Shown here: positions 11,054 to 19,218 of the stretch, one piece after another
Position numbering within the stretch: position 1 is the stretch's first letter
How the letters are laid out: the number at the start of each line of letters is the position of its first letter
Source: Desulfovibrio piger
GTDB taxonomy: Bacteria > Desulfobacterota > Desulfovibrionia > Desulfovibrionales > Desulfovibrionaceae
Assembly (NCBI RefSeq): GCF_951793255.1
Contig: NZ_OX636706.1
Span: 3,017,809 to 3,081,808, forward strand
Length of the DNA stretch: 64,000 nt
Direction: 5' to 3'
The notes under the pieces: generated by a model
Seen by the model: only the letters and a program-made list of their open reading frames with translations
The model's database searches: none
What the model was told of the DNA's origin: nothing
Program-made: the position numbers and the translations under genes

Positions 11054-11141
11054 TTGGCGTTTCAAAGCTGGTGGGACGAAAGTGCCCATTACCAGAGAAC
11101 ACACACCAATGTGCTGATTACCAGAATAAAACAACCGACCG

Positions 11142-11164
11142 ATTAGGTTGCACTAAGCGGAAGA
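11142..11164 (+). promoter_or_regulatory. Phage RNA polymerase promoter candidate 1
   Basis: First of three tandem copies (spaced 42 and 43 bp) of the motif ATTAGGTTGCACTA followed by AGCGGAAGA. The AGGT and CACTA elements and the purine-rich start resemble the SP6 promoter. It lies in the gap just after the polymerase gene, where T7 has its first class II promoters. Confidence 0.7.
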
Positions 11165-11183
11165 TGGCACCCCACTTGGACCG

Positions 11184-11206
11184 ATCAGGTTGCACTAAGC
11201 GGGAGA
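11184..11206 (+). promoter_or_regulatory. Phage RNA polymerase promoter candidate 2
   Basis: ATCAGGTTGCACTA then AGCGGGAGA. It differs from the consensus by one base upstream and in the initially transcribed bases. Middle copy of the tandem trio. Confidence 0.7.
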
Positions 11207-11226
11207 GTACCCCCCGGCTTGGGGCA

Positions 11227-11249
11227 ATTAGGTTGCACTAAGTGGAAGA
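11227..11249 (+). promoter_or_regulatory. Phage RNA polymerase promoter candidate 3
   Basis: ATTAGGTTGCACTA then AGTGGAAGA, identical over all 23 bp to the copy at 51143. It is nearest to the gene starting at 11300 and would drive the DNA-replication block. Confidence 0.72.
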
Positions 11250-11299
11250 AGAGCATCGCTCTTGTCCTCACATCACAACAAAGGAGACCCAGCACAGGA

Positions 11300-11605
11300 A
11301 TGTTCACCACCATCGCCACCCCTGAGAACGTCACCCAGCAACTCCGCGACCTCACCGCCAACTGTACCACCCGCGATGCCGCCCAGTGCTGCATGGCCGT
11401 GGCCTCCGCCATCCAGACCCATCCCGACCGGGGCGCACGCCTCATGGGCCTGGCCGCCGCTTTCCTCCTGGCCGCCGAAGCCTCCGGGCTGCCGGTTCCC
11501 GACCTCATGGGCTATGCCCGCAACTGCATGAACACCGCCGAAGGCAAGCGCCCTGAGTTCGCTGCCGTCAGCACCTACATCGAGAAGGAGATTCTCCATG
11601 GCTAA
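11300..11605 (+). CDS. Small helical phage protein, unknown function
   Basis: 101 aa; the start at MFTTIATPENV is set by AAGGAG at 11281. It is helix-rich and ends with a PEFAAVSTYIEKEI segment of a kind I remember from small unknown proteins in other T7-like phages. It is the first gene after the three tandem phage promoters, the position of T7 genes 1.1-2. It overlaps the gp2.5-like gene by 8 bp, so coupling is likely. No catalytic motif is visible. Confidence 0.7.
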   Translation: MFTTIATPENVTQQLRDLTANCTTRDAAQCCMAVASAIQTHPDRGARLMGLAAAFLLAAEASGLPVPDLMGYARNCMNTAEGKRPEFAAVSTYIEKEILHG

Positions 11606-12305
11606 CACCGAGAACGACAAGAACAAGAAACCCAAGCAGCACACCACCCCCAAGGCCGAGGCCTTGTTCGTCCACATCGTGGAGCCGGACCACGGCACCA
11701 AGGAGTTCCCCGACGAAGAGGGCTCCTTCACCGTCACCCTGCGGATGCCGGAAGAGCAGGCCCAGCGGTTCCTCGATTCCCTCAACGAGGAACTGGAAGA
11801 AGCCCAGGCCCAGATGGACAAGGAGTTCGCCTCCCTGTCTGTGGCCACCCGCAAGAGCCTGAAGCACCCCACCTTCGTGATGCCCGGCACCGAAGAATAC
11901 GACCGCGAGACCGAAGAGCCCACCGGCTACATCCTGTTCCGCTTCAAGACCAAGGCCAAGTACACCAACAAGCAGGGCAAGGTCATGGACCGCAAGGTGG
12001 CGGTCTTCGATTCCATGCTGTCCCCCGTGAGCCTGAGCGCCGAGCCCGGCTGGGGCTCCATCATGCGCGTCTCGTTCACGGCCCGGCCCTACTTCGTCAA
12101 CGGCACCGGCAAGGCCGGCCTGACGTTCTACCTGAACGCCGTCCAGATTCTCAAGCTGAACGCCTCCGGCGAACGCTCCGGCACCGACTACGGCTTCGCC
12201 TCCGAGGACGACGGCTTCACCGCCGACGACATGCCCGCCGACCAGCCCGTCGCCCCGGTGACCGGCGGCAGCGAGGACGCCCAGCCCGATGAAGTCCCGT
12301 TCTAG
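11598..12305 (+). CDS. Single-stranded DNA-binding protein (gp2.5-like)
   Basis: 235 aa, close to T7 gp2.5 (232). Expected to coat ssDNA and recruit polymerase and helicase during replication. The body is an OB-fold-like mix of charged strands, and the C-terminal 45 residues are strongly acidic and end in DEVPF. A terminal aromatic residue after an acidic tail is the functional hallmark of gp2.5. It lies between the promoter-proximal gene and endonuclease I exactly as in T7, overlapping the latter by 17 bp. Confidence 0.85.
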   Translation: MANTENDKNKKPKQHTTPKAEALFVHIVEPDHGTKEFPDEEGSFTVTLRMPEEQAQRFLDSLNEELEEAQAQMDKEFASLSVATRKSLKHPTFVMPGTEEYDRETEEPTGYILFRFKTKAKYTNKQGKVMDRKVAVFDSMLSPVSLSAEPGWGSIMRVSFTARPYFVNGTGKAGLTFYLNAVQILKLNASGERSGTDYGFASEDDGFTADDMPADQPVAPVTGGSEDAQPDEVPF

Positions 12306-12771
12306 CAGCGCCCTGAGCGCGAAGGTCAAACGCTACAAAGCGTGGGCCGCCGTGCGGAACGACACCGGTTTCCGCAGCCAGTTCGAGGCCGATGTGTCCC
12401 GGTCCCTGCCCGATGATGCCGCCCGGTACGAAGCCGGGCGCATCCCGTACACGGTCACGACCACATGGCACTACACCCCGGACTGGCTGCTGCCCAGGCA
12501 GGCCATCGTCCTCGAAGCCAAAGGCCGCTTCACGCTGGAGGACAGGAACAAGATGCTCATGGTGAAGGCCCAGTACCCCAGGCTGGACATCCGCCTCATC
12601 TTCCAGCGCCTCAGCCAGAAAGTCACCAAGACCATGACCGTGCAGGACTGGTGCGACAAGCACGGCTTCCCCTGCTGCAAGGGGCCTGCCGTCCCTGACG
12701 CATGGCTCAAGCACAAACCCACCGCCGCCGGGAAGAAGGCCTTCGCCGCCCTCTTCCCGCAGGTGGCCTGA
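12289..12771 (+). CDS. Endonuclease I, Holliday junction resolvase (gp3-like)
   Basis: 160 aa against 149 in T7. Cleaves branched DNA and degrades host DNA. Candidate catalytic residues follow the T7 pattern: E33 (RSQFEAD), D65 (YTPDWLLP), E76 and K78 (VLEAKGRF), aligning with T7 E20, D55, E65 and K67. The middle LDIRLIFQ matches the T7 LDIRIVF stretch. The start overlaps the end of the ssDNA-binding protein gene. Confidence 0.9.
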   Translation: MKSRSSSALSAKVKRYKAWAAVRNDTGFRSQFEADVSRSLPDDAARYEAGRIPYTVTTTWHYTPDWLLPRQAIVLEAKGRFTLEDRNKMLMVKAQYPRLDIRLIFQRLSQKVTKTMTVQDWCDKHGFPCCKGPAVPDAWLKHKPTAAGKKAFAALFPQVA

Positions 12772-12787
12772 TTGGAGGAGACCCGTC

Positions 12788-14476
12788 ATGTACAGGCATG
12801 AACAGGCAGAACAGTCATCCTTCATGCAGCATGAACCCTGTCCCGCCTGTCGCTCCCGTGGCGAAGACGCCAAGGGGAACAACCTTGCCCGCTACTCCGA
12901 CGGGCACGGGTACTGTCATGCCTGCGGATACTACGAATCAGCCGAAGGCGAGGGCAAGACCGGCAAGCCCGGTGCCACCAAGGCCCGCCCCACGTTCGAG
13001 GCGCTCCCCTGCGACATCCTCCCGCTCAAGCAGCGCGGCATCGACGCCGCCACCTGCGAGAAGTTCGGCTACGGCATCGGCCGCTGGGGCAAGGAGAAAG
13101 CCTGGTGCCATGTGGCTCCCTACCGGGATGCCGAGGGCCGGGTGGTGGCCCAGCACATCCGGCTGGAAGGCAAGGACTTCAAGTGGCTGGGCGACAGCAA
13201 GGACGCCTTGCTCTTCGGACGCCACCTCTGGCGCTCCGGCGGCAGGCGGGTCATCGTCACGGAAGGCGAGATAGACTGCCTGACCATCTCCATGTTGCAG
13301 GACAACAAGTGGCCCGTGGTCTCCCTGCCCAACGGGGCCAGCGCCGGGGCCAAGGCCATCCGGCAGAACCTCGAATGGCTGGAGACCTTCGAGGAGGTCA
13401 TCCTCTGCTTCGACATGGACGAGCCGGGACGCAAGGCGGCGCAGGAATGCGCCATGCTCCTGACCCCAGGCAAGGCCAAGATTCCCTATCTGCCCTGCAA
13501 GGACGCCAACGAATGCCTGGCCAAAGGCAAGACCAAGGAACTCATCAGCGCCCTGTGGGACGCCCAGCCCTACCGGCCCGACGGCATCGTCGCCGGTCAG
13601 GACCTCTGGGACAAGGTGCGCCAGAGCCCGCCCAAGGGCTACGGCATCCCCTATCCCCAGCTCAACGACAAGCTCCACGGCCTTCGCCTTGGCGAGCTGT
13701 ACCTGTTCACCGCAGGCTCCGGCATCGGCAAGTCCACCATCGTCAACGAGATAGCCTACCATCTCAAGATGGTGCATGGCCTGCCCCTTGGCGTCATCGC
13801 CCTGGAGGAATCCGTCTCCCGCAACCTCCGCCGCTACCTCGGCATCCATCTCAACAAGCCCCTCCATCTCCCCGAAGTCCACGAGAGCATCCCCGAAACC
13901 GACCTCAAGGCCGCCTTCGATGCCGTGACCGGGGACAACAAGTGGTTCGCCTATGACCACTTCGGTTCCTCCGACATCGACAACCTGCTGTCCAAGCTCC
14001 GCTACATGGTGGTGGGCCTGGGCTGCAAGGTCATCGTGCTGGACCACATCTCCATCGTGGTCTCGGCGCTGGACGAGGCCGGAGGGGAATCCGAGCGCAA
14101 GGTCATCGACAAACTGATGACCAAGCTCCGTTCCCTCATCGAGGAGACCGGGGCCATGGTGCTGGCCGTGGTCCACCTCAAGCGGCCCGACAAGGGCAAG
14201 AGCTTCAACGAGGGCCGGCAGGTGAGCCTCACCGACCTGCGCGGCTCCGGCTCCCTGGAGCAGGTGAGCGATGTGGTCATCGCCCTGGAGCGCGACCAGC
14301 AAGGAGACGAACCCAACCTTGCCAGCATCCGTGTCCTCAAGAACCGCCCCATCGGGGAGACAGGCCCGGCAGGTGCCGTGACCTACGACCCGGAGACGGG
14401 CCGCCTCACCCCGGCGGACGGGGAGAGCTTCGGCTTCAGCCAGTACAACGACAACCAGGAACAACAGGAGTTCTGA
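12788..14476 (+). CDS. DNA primase-helicase (gp4-like)
   Basis: 562 aa (T7 gp4A 566), the replisome helicase fused to primase. A zinc ribbon with C18, C21, C43 and C46 reads primase sites; a TOPRIM segment TEGEIDCLTIS follows; the RecA-like helicase domain has Walker A AGSGIGKST near 312 and a VIVLDHISI Walker B. The end is acidic and glutamine-rich with a terminal phenylalanine, as expected for docking to the polymerase. Ribosome site GGAGGAG precedes the ATG. I see no strong internal start for a separate helicase-only form. Confidence 0.95.
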   Translation: MYRHEQAEQSSFMQHEPCPACRSRGEDAKGNNLARYSDGHGYCHACGYYESAEGEGKTGKPGATKARPTFEALPCDILPLKQRGIDAATCEKFGYGIGRWGKEKAWCHVAPYRDAEGRVVAQHIRLEGKDFKWLGDSKDALLFGRHLWRSGGRRVIVTEGEIDCLTISMLQDNKWPVVSLPNGASAGAKAIRQNLEWLETFEEVILCFDMDEPGRKAAQECAMLLTPGKAKIPYLPCKDANECLAKGKTKELISALWDAQPYRPDGIVAGQDLWDKVRQSPPKGYGIPYPQLNDKLHGLRLGELYLFTAGSGIGKSTIVNEIAYHLKMVHGLPLGVIALEESVSRNLRRYLGIHLNKPLHLPEVHESIPETDLKAAFDAVTGDNKWFAYDHFGSSDIDNLLSKLRYMVVGLGCKVIVLDHISIVVSALDEAGGESERKVIDKLMTKLRSLIEETGAMVLAVVHLKRPDKGKSFNEGRQVSLTDLRGSGSLEQVSDVVIALERDQQGDEPNLASIRVLKNRPIGETGPAGAVTYDPETGRLTPADGESFGFSQYNDNQEQQEF

Positions 14477-14478
14477 GC

Positions 14479-15315
14479 ATGACGAACACCGAGAACACCC
14501 CCCCTTCCTTCCAGGCCCCCCAGACCTTCACCACCCCCACCCTGCCCGGCGTCAGCCTCCGCGTCCTGCTGGATGCCGAGGGCCAGCCGTGGTTCGTGGC
14601 GCGGGACATGGCGCTGGCTCTGGGATATGCCCTTCCGTCCAAAGCTGTCCTTGACCATTGCAAATATGCGAAAATATTGAAAGGTTCCGAATCGGAACTT
14701 TTGACTTCCAGCCCCCGTGGCCTCTCCATCATCCCCGAAGCCGACGTGTACCGCCTCATCATGCGGTCCAACCTGCCGGATGCCGTGCGCTTCCAGGACT
14801 GGGTGGTCGAGGAGGTCCTGCCTTCCCTGCGCAAGACGGGCCGCTACAGCCTCATCCCCGACGACCCCACGTCCCTGGGCCTACCCGACTTCCGCAATCC
14901 CGTGGAAGCGGCCAAGGCATGGGCGCTGGCCATCGAGGAGAAGCAGGAGGTGGAGGGCAGGCTGGCCATCGCCGAGCCCAAGGCCGCCGTCTACGACGAG
15001 GTGGTGGCCCCCAATGTCCTCACCCTGACCGACTTCCGCCGCCGCCTCGAAGGCGTCAACCTCATGGCGGTCAAGCGTTCCCTGTGTACGGCCAATGTAC
15101 TCTACTACGTCCCCGGCGTCGGATACCGTGTCTATGCCCGCTACCGTGACACCCACTTCACGGAAAAGTTCAACAAGGATTATGGCACCACGACCATACA
15201 CGTCCTGCCCGAAGGCCAGAAGCTCCTGACGCGCCTGTACCACGAGGGCAAGCTCATCATGAAGAAGGGCTTCACCGCCCCTTCCAGGGACAAGGGCGTC
15301 TCCCATGCAGCGTGA
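14479..15315 (+). CDS. Phage antirepressor with BRO-N and KilA-type C-terminus
   Basis: 278 aa. Residues about 25-120 look like a BRO-N DNA-binding domain (GQPWFVARDMALALGY, then DWVVEEVLPSLRKTG); residues 160-265 look like the KilA/Ant C-terminal domain (TLTDFRRRLEGVNL, VGYRVYARYRDTHF). Such proteins inactivate phage repressors. Its place between helicase and polymerase is not T7-like, so it was probably inserted. A paralogue lies at 48851-49723. An AT-rich patch with a perfect inverted repeat (14684-14698) sits inside the BRO-N part. Confidence 0.85.
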   Translation: MTNTENTPPSFQAPQTFTTPTLPGVSLRVLLDAEGQPWFVARDMALALGYALPSKAVLDHCKYAKILKGSESELLTSSPRGLSIIPEADVYRLIMRSNLPDAVRFQDWVVEEVLPSLRKTGRYSLIPDDPTSLGLPDFRNPVEAAKAWALAIEEKQEVEGRLAIAEPKAAVYDEVVAPNVLTLTDFRRRLEGVNLMAVKRSLCTANVLYYVPGVGYRVYARYRDTHFTEKFNKDYGTTTIHVLPEGQKLLTRLYHEGKLIMKKGFTAPSRDKGVSHAA

Positions 15316-17035
15316 GCTGTATGATGGTCTCGATACCGGCTGGATACCCACGCCCGATACGCCTGCCCTGCTCTTCGACATAGAGACGGACGGCCTGCTG
15401 GATTCATGCAGCAAGGTCCACTGCATCTGTGCCAAGGAGTATCCCGGCGGCAGGACCTATTCCTTCGGACCGGGCCACATCGAGGAGGGGCTGGAGCTGC
15501 TGGCTTCGGCCCCTCTCCTCGTTGCCCACAACGGCCTGTGCTTCGACAGCCCGGCGCTGGCCAAGCTCTATCCTGATGTCCGCCTCCCCGAACAGCTCTT
15601 CGATACCCTCACGGCAAGCCGCCTCATCTGGACCAACCTCAAGGACCTGGACTTCGAGCGCCTCCGCAAACAAGCCAGGCGCAAAGGCGGCGTCCCGTTC
15701 CCGGCCAAGCTCTGCGGCAAGCACAGTCTTGAGGCGTGGGGCTACCGCCTCGGCGAGTACAAAGGGGAGTACGGGAAGAAGGAGGACGCATGGGCGGCGT
15801 GGTCCCAGGAGATGCAGGACTACTGTATGCAGGACGTGGAGGTGCTGGACAAACTCTACCGCCTCATCCTGGAGCAGAACTACAGCCCCGAAGCCCTGGC
15901 CATCGAGCATGAGTTCCAGAAGATTATCTTTCGGCAAGAGCAGGATGGCGTCCCCTTCGACGAACAAGGGGCCGCCGCCCTCTATGCCGACCTCTGCGCC
16001 AAGCGGGACGACATCAAGCGCACGCTGTGCAAGATGTTCCCGCCCAAGCGGATGGAGGAGGTCTTCATCCCCAAGGCGAACAACAAGACCCGTGGTTATG
16101 TGAAGGGGCAGCCCTTCATCAAGGTCCGGTATGTGGAGTTCAACCCCGGCAGCACCCAGATGATTGCCGAGCGCCTCGCCGAAGAGTACGGCTGGCAGCC
16201 CTCCGAGTTCACCCCCACCGGCCTGCCCAAGGTCGATGGCGACACCCTGGGCTCCCTCGACTACCCGCCCTGCCCCCTGCTCTGTGAGTACCTCGAACTC
16301 ACCAAGATAATGGGGATGCTGGCCGACGGGAACAACGGCTGGCTCAAGCTGGTGCGCGACGGCAAACTCCACGGTCGCGTCATCACCTGCGGGGCCGTCA
16401 CCGGAAGATGCACACACAACAGCCCCAACCTGGCCCAGATTCCGGCGCACGGCACCTACGGCCATGCCTGCCGCTCCCTGTTCCGCGTGGACCCTGCCCG
16501 GCCCGGATGGGTGCAGGTGGGGGCCGACGCCAGCGGTCTTGAGCTGCGGATGCTCGGCCACTACATGGCCCGCTATGACGGCGGGGCCTATGTGCGGGAA
16601 CTGCTGGACGGCGACATCCACACCGCCAACCAGAAGGCGGCAGGACTTGCAACAAGAGACAGTGCAAAGACATTTATATACGCCTTCTTATATGGAGCGG
16701 GCGACACGAAGCTCGGCTCCATCGTGGAACCCTACGCCTCCCCGGCACGACAGGCCCAGATAGGCAAGCGCCTCAAGGCCAAGTTCTTCAAGGCCATCCC
16801 GGCCATCAAGTGTCTCATCGACGATGTGCAGGCCGCCGTCTCGGCCCGCCCCTGGCTCTATGGCATCGACAAACGACGCCTGCACGTCCGCTCCAAACAC
16901 GCGGCCCTGAATACCCTGCTCCAGTCCGCCGGTGCCGTGCTGGTCAAACTGGCCACGGTCATCTGCAACAAGGAAGCCAAGGCCCGCTTCGGCTGGGTCC
17001 AGGGCAGGGATTATACCCAGGTATTGCACGTCCAT
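15305..17035 (+). CDS. DNA polymerase (gp5-like), exon 1
   Basis: 577 aa of a family A polymerase. The exonuclease D25 and E27 (FDIETDG), motif A VGADASGLELR with D408, and motif B RDSAKTFIYAFLYGAG with R451 and K455 are present and match T7 gp5. Exon 1 ends after LHVH. If unspliced, the frame runs 21 codons further to a stop at 17098 and the enzyme would lack motif C. Joining to 17650 restores HVHDEAQFQC, in frame. The start overlaps the antirepressor by 11 bp. The total is 627 aa against 704 in T7. Confidence 0.95.
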
Positions 17036-17649
17036 GAACTCTTCATTGTGGACGTTAAACCTTGTGAACTCAGGGAAACCCCACAGGGGCAATCCTGAAC
17101 CAAGCCCGGAGCAATATATGGCACGAAAACCCCTCGTTTTGAAACAGGACGAGAAAACAGGATGTATTGTTCCCGTCTCACACAAACTCAACTCTGATGG
17201 TTATTTCAGGAAACGTATAGAAGGCAAGCTCCGTATGTACCACATTTATGTTTGGGAAAAACATAACGGGCCTGTACCTTCTGACTTTGAAGTACATCAC
17301 GTCTGCGGCAACAGGGCGTGCTGTAACCCTGACCATCTTGAGGTTCTCCCGTCTCAGGAACATACAACTCACGGGAACAGGCAGCGGTATATCAGTCGGT
17401 ATTTTGAGGCGTCTCTTTATTGGGAAGAGCATCGCTGCACTGGTACTGCGCTTGGGGAAAAGTTTGGTGTGACGTTTTCAACGGCGTGCGAATGGGTACG
17501 CAACTGGAAAGGGAAGGTGCAGAGACTATCCAGTAATGGAGTAGAGCCGCGTGAAGTTGCCGTCATGCTCGCTCGAAGCGCAAGGCAGAAGATGTGCCAT
17601 TTTCTGATGATATAGTCCGACACTCCCAGTAATGGGAGAATACAGCAAG
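17036..17649 (+). ncRNA. Group I intron in the DNA polymerase gene
   Basis: 614 nt. P1 is visible: exon end GTCCAT (17030-17035) pairs with GTGGAC (17048-17053), giving the required U-G pair at the 5' splice site. P10 is visible: TTCAT (17042-17046) pairs with ATGAA at the start of exon 2. Core segments resemble group I introns (ACTCAGGGAAACC..GGCAATCCTGA..CCAAGC near 17066-17107; AGAGACTA at 17521; ATAGTCC near 17610). GUAA-capped hairpins P8-like and P9-like follow, and the last base is G. It hosts an HNH endonuclease gene and is less GC-rich than its surroundings. Confidence 0.92.
17118..17615 (+). CDS. HNH homing endonuclease in the intron
   Basis: 165 aa, starting at MARKPLVLKQDEK. Residues about 56-85 hold the HNH core VHHVCGNRACCNPDHLEVL with the histidine pair, zinc-type cysteines and NPDHL, followed by THGN. 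It would cut intronless polymerase genes to spread the intron. The last part of the gene overlaps the 3' intron core, so RNA folding and translation compete for this stretch. An HTH-like tail (GTALGEKFGVTFSTACEWVRN) probably reads the target. Base composition is closer to AT than in neighbouring phage genes. Confidence 0.92.
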   Translation: MARKPLVLKQDEKTGCIVPVSHKLNSDGYFRKRIEGKLRMYHIYVWEKHNGPVPSDFEVHHVCGNRACCNPDHLEVLPSQEHTTHGNRQRYISRYFEASLYWEEHRCTGTALGEKFGVTFSTACEWVRNWKGKVQRLSSNGVEPREVAVMLARSARQKMCHFLMI

Positions 17650-17802
17650 GATGAAGCCCAGTTCCAGTGCCCGGCGGAACATGCCGAGGCCCTGGGCAAG
17701 CTCTTCGTGGAATCCATCGAGATGGCCGGACGGCACTTCGCCATGCGCTGTCCGACCACAGGCAAATACAAGATAGGCAACAACTGGGCAGAGACCCATT
17801 AA
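17650..17802 (+). CDS. DNA polymerase (gp5-like), exon 2
   Basis: 50 codons completing the polymerase. It begins with GAT GAA, supplying D578 and E579 of motif C (VHDE); D578 is the second metal-binding aspartate. It ends YKIGNNWAETH, comparable to the KMGPNWAICH end of T7 gp5. Alone it has no start codon. Confidence 0.93.
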   Translation, partial: DEAQFQCPAEHAEALGKLFVESIEMAGRHFAMRCPTTGKYKIGNNWAETH

Positions 17803-17817
17803 ACCAAAGGATACCCC

Positions 17818-18216
17818 ATGTTCGAACAGTTCTCCCTCATCCCCGTCACCCGTACCGTCGTCACCCGTCGCGAACATCCCGATGTCTCCCTGTTCTTCAC
17901 CAAGAAGGGCGACCTCGTGTTCCTCTTCTCCCCTGAGTTCCTGGCTTCCGACGACCACATGCTGGCCCTGGGCTCCAAGGTCCTGTGCGGCTACGCCACC
18001 GGCTCCGGCGAGTTCCTCATCACCCCCGCCGAAGAAGGCCAGAGCAACGCCCGCACCATCGGCAAACGCCCCGGCTTCAAGGGCGCGGGCCAGCTCGTCA
18101 TCCCCTGCCGCAACCTGCCCGAAGGCATCACGTCGTGGGAAGGCCGCATCACCGCCGCCACCACCTGCCATGAAGGCAGCGTCGTGGTCGATGCCGCGAT
18201 TCAGCCCCTCCAGTAG
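17818..18216 (+). CDS. Phage protein of unknown function
   Basis: 132 aa, starting 15 bp after the polymerase, with AAAGG upstream. It is beta-rich with no transmembrane segment and no recognised motif. It occupies the region of T7 genes 5.3-5.9, which in T7 hold host-modifying proteins, but there is no sequence basis to equate them. Confidence 0.65.
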   Translation: MFEQFSLIPVTRTVVTRREHPDVSLFFTKKGDLVFLFSPEFLASDDHMLALGSKVLCGYATGSGEFLITPAEEGQSNARTIGKRPGFKGAGQLVIPCRNLPEGITSWEGRITAATTCHEGSVVVDAAIQPLQ

Positions 18217-18291
18217 GGCTTTCCTCTCTCCCCTCCCGTGCCCCGCCGCCCGGCCTCATAGGGCGGCACTACTTTTTTCAAAGGAGCAAAC

Positions 18292-18522
18292 ATGAGCCTC
18301 TTCATCAACACCGGCAACAAGGCCCCCATGTCCATCGACCTCATCGAACTGAGCCTCAAGACCACCTGGGCCGCGTTCACGGACGCCGTGGCCAAGGCCG
18401 AAGATGCCGGCGTCAGCGTTACCCTGTTCAAGAAGGACGAACTGGACAGCCTCAAGGACATGGAGCTGTCCAACATCCGTGGCCTGAAGCTCGGTGCCCA
18501 CATGGACCTGAACGTCATGTAG
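18292..18522 (+). CDS. Small phage protein of unknown function
   Basis: 76 aa, ATG preceded by AAAGGAG. Mixed helical protein with a DELDSLKDMELSNIRGLK segment; no known motif. It stands between the 132-aa and 218-aa unknown genes in the polymerase-exonuclease interval. Confidence 0.65.
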   Translation: MSLFINTGNKAPMSIDLIELSLKTTWAAFTDAVAKAEDAGVSVTLFKKDELDSLKDMELSNIRGLKLGAHMDLNVM

Positions 18523-18531
18523 GGGGCGGGG

Positions 18532-19188
18532 ATGAACGTCCTGATTTTCCATGAGAGCGGAGAACAAGCCGCCCTGTATGGCCTCGGCCTTTCCTTCGGT
18601 GTCACGTCCAACATCGACCCTGTAGATTTCATGTACACGACCCTCCATGAGGGGGTCGCCAACCGCCTCCTCATGCGGGCTCGCAGGCTGTCCGGCCTTG
18701 GCAACGGCCATGACAAATTCCTCCGCATGTTGCGGGCGGACCTGCTCATCACGGCTCCCCTGTACTGGTGGAAGCAGTTCGACACCTACAAGGTGGGAAC
18801 TGTCACCCAGTCTGAATCCACCATGCACACCCTCATGAAGTCCCCCATCACACAGAACATGTTCGAGAGCGGGTTGCATCCCGACATCCTGAATATCCTT
18901 GAGAACATGCGTCTGGCCGGGAACTTCGACGGGCTCAACAACCTCCTGCCCCATTCCTTCCTCCAGACCCGCATGGTCTCCACCAACTACGCTGTCCTGC
19001 AAAACATCATCCGCCAACGGCGTGGGCACAAGCTGCGGGAGTGGCGCGAGTTCATCTCCACCATCCTCGGCCAGTGCAATCACCCGGACCTTCTCTGGCC
19101 CGACCGTCTGGCTGATGCGGAAGACCCGGACGGGACGGAAGATGAAGGCAAAGGCGACACCATGCCCGACCATCTCCATAAATCCTAG
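18532..19188 (+). CDS. Conserved phage protein, possibly ThyX-like fold
   Basis: 218 aa. It contains FDTYKVGTVTQSESTMHTL near residue 82 and SFLQTRMVSTNYAVL followed by QRRGHKLREWREF near 140-175, segments I remember from widespread phage proteins of unknown function. The arginine/asparagine-rich second block is reminiscent of flavin-dependent thymidylate synthases, and the neighbouring genes handle nucleotides, but the canonical RHR motif is absent. Treat the enzyme idea as a guess. The C-terminal 25 residues are acidic. ATG preceded by GGGGCGGGG. Confidence 0.6.
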   Translation: MNVLIFHESGEQAALYGLGLSFGVTSNIDPVDFMYTTLHEGVANRLLMRARRLSGLGNGHDKFLRMLRADLLITAPLYWWKQFDTYKVGTVTQSESTMHTLMKSPITQNMFESGLHPDILNILENMRLAGNFDGLNNLLPHSFLQTRMVSTNYAVLQNIIRQRRGHKLREWREFISTILGQCNHPDLLWPDRLADAEDPDGTEDEGKGDTMPDHLHKS

Positions 19189-19195
19189 CAAAAAG

Positions 19196-19218
19196 GTTTG
19201 GTTGCACTAAGTGGAAAA
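19196..19218 (+). promoter_or_regulatory. Phage RNA polymerase promoter candidate 4
   Basis: GTTTGGTTGCACTA then AGTGGAAAA; the core from GGTTGCACTA through GTGGAA is conserved. It overlaps the GTG start of the exonuclease gene, so transcripts from it would begin at or inside that codon and serve mainly the genes downstream. Confidence 0.6.

Noticed and set aside
15305..17098. DNA polymerase as a truncated pseudogene
   Set aside because: The missing motif C is restored in frame by removing a segment with clear P1, P10 and core features of a group I intron.
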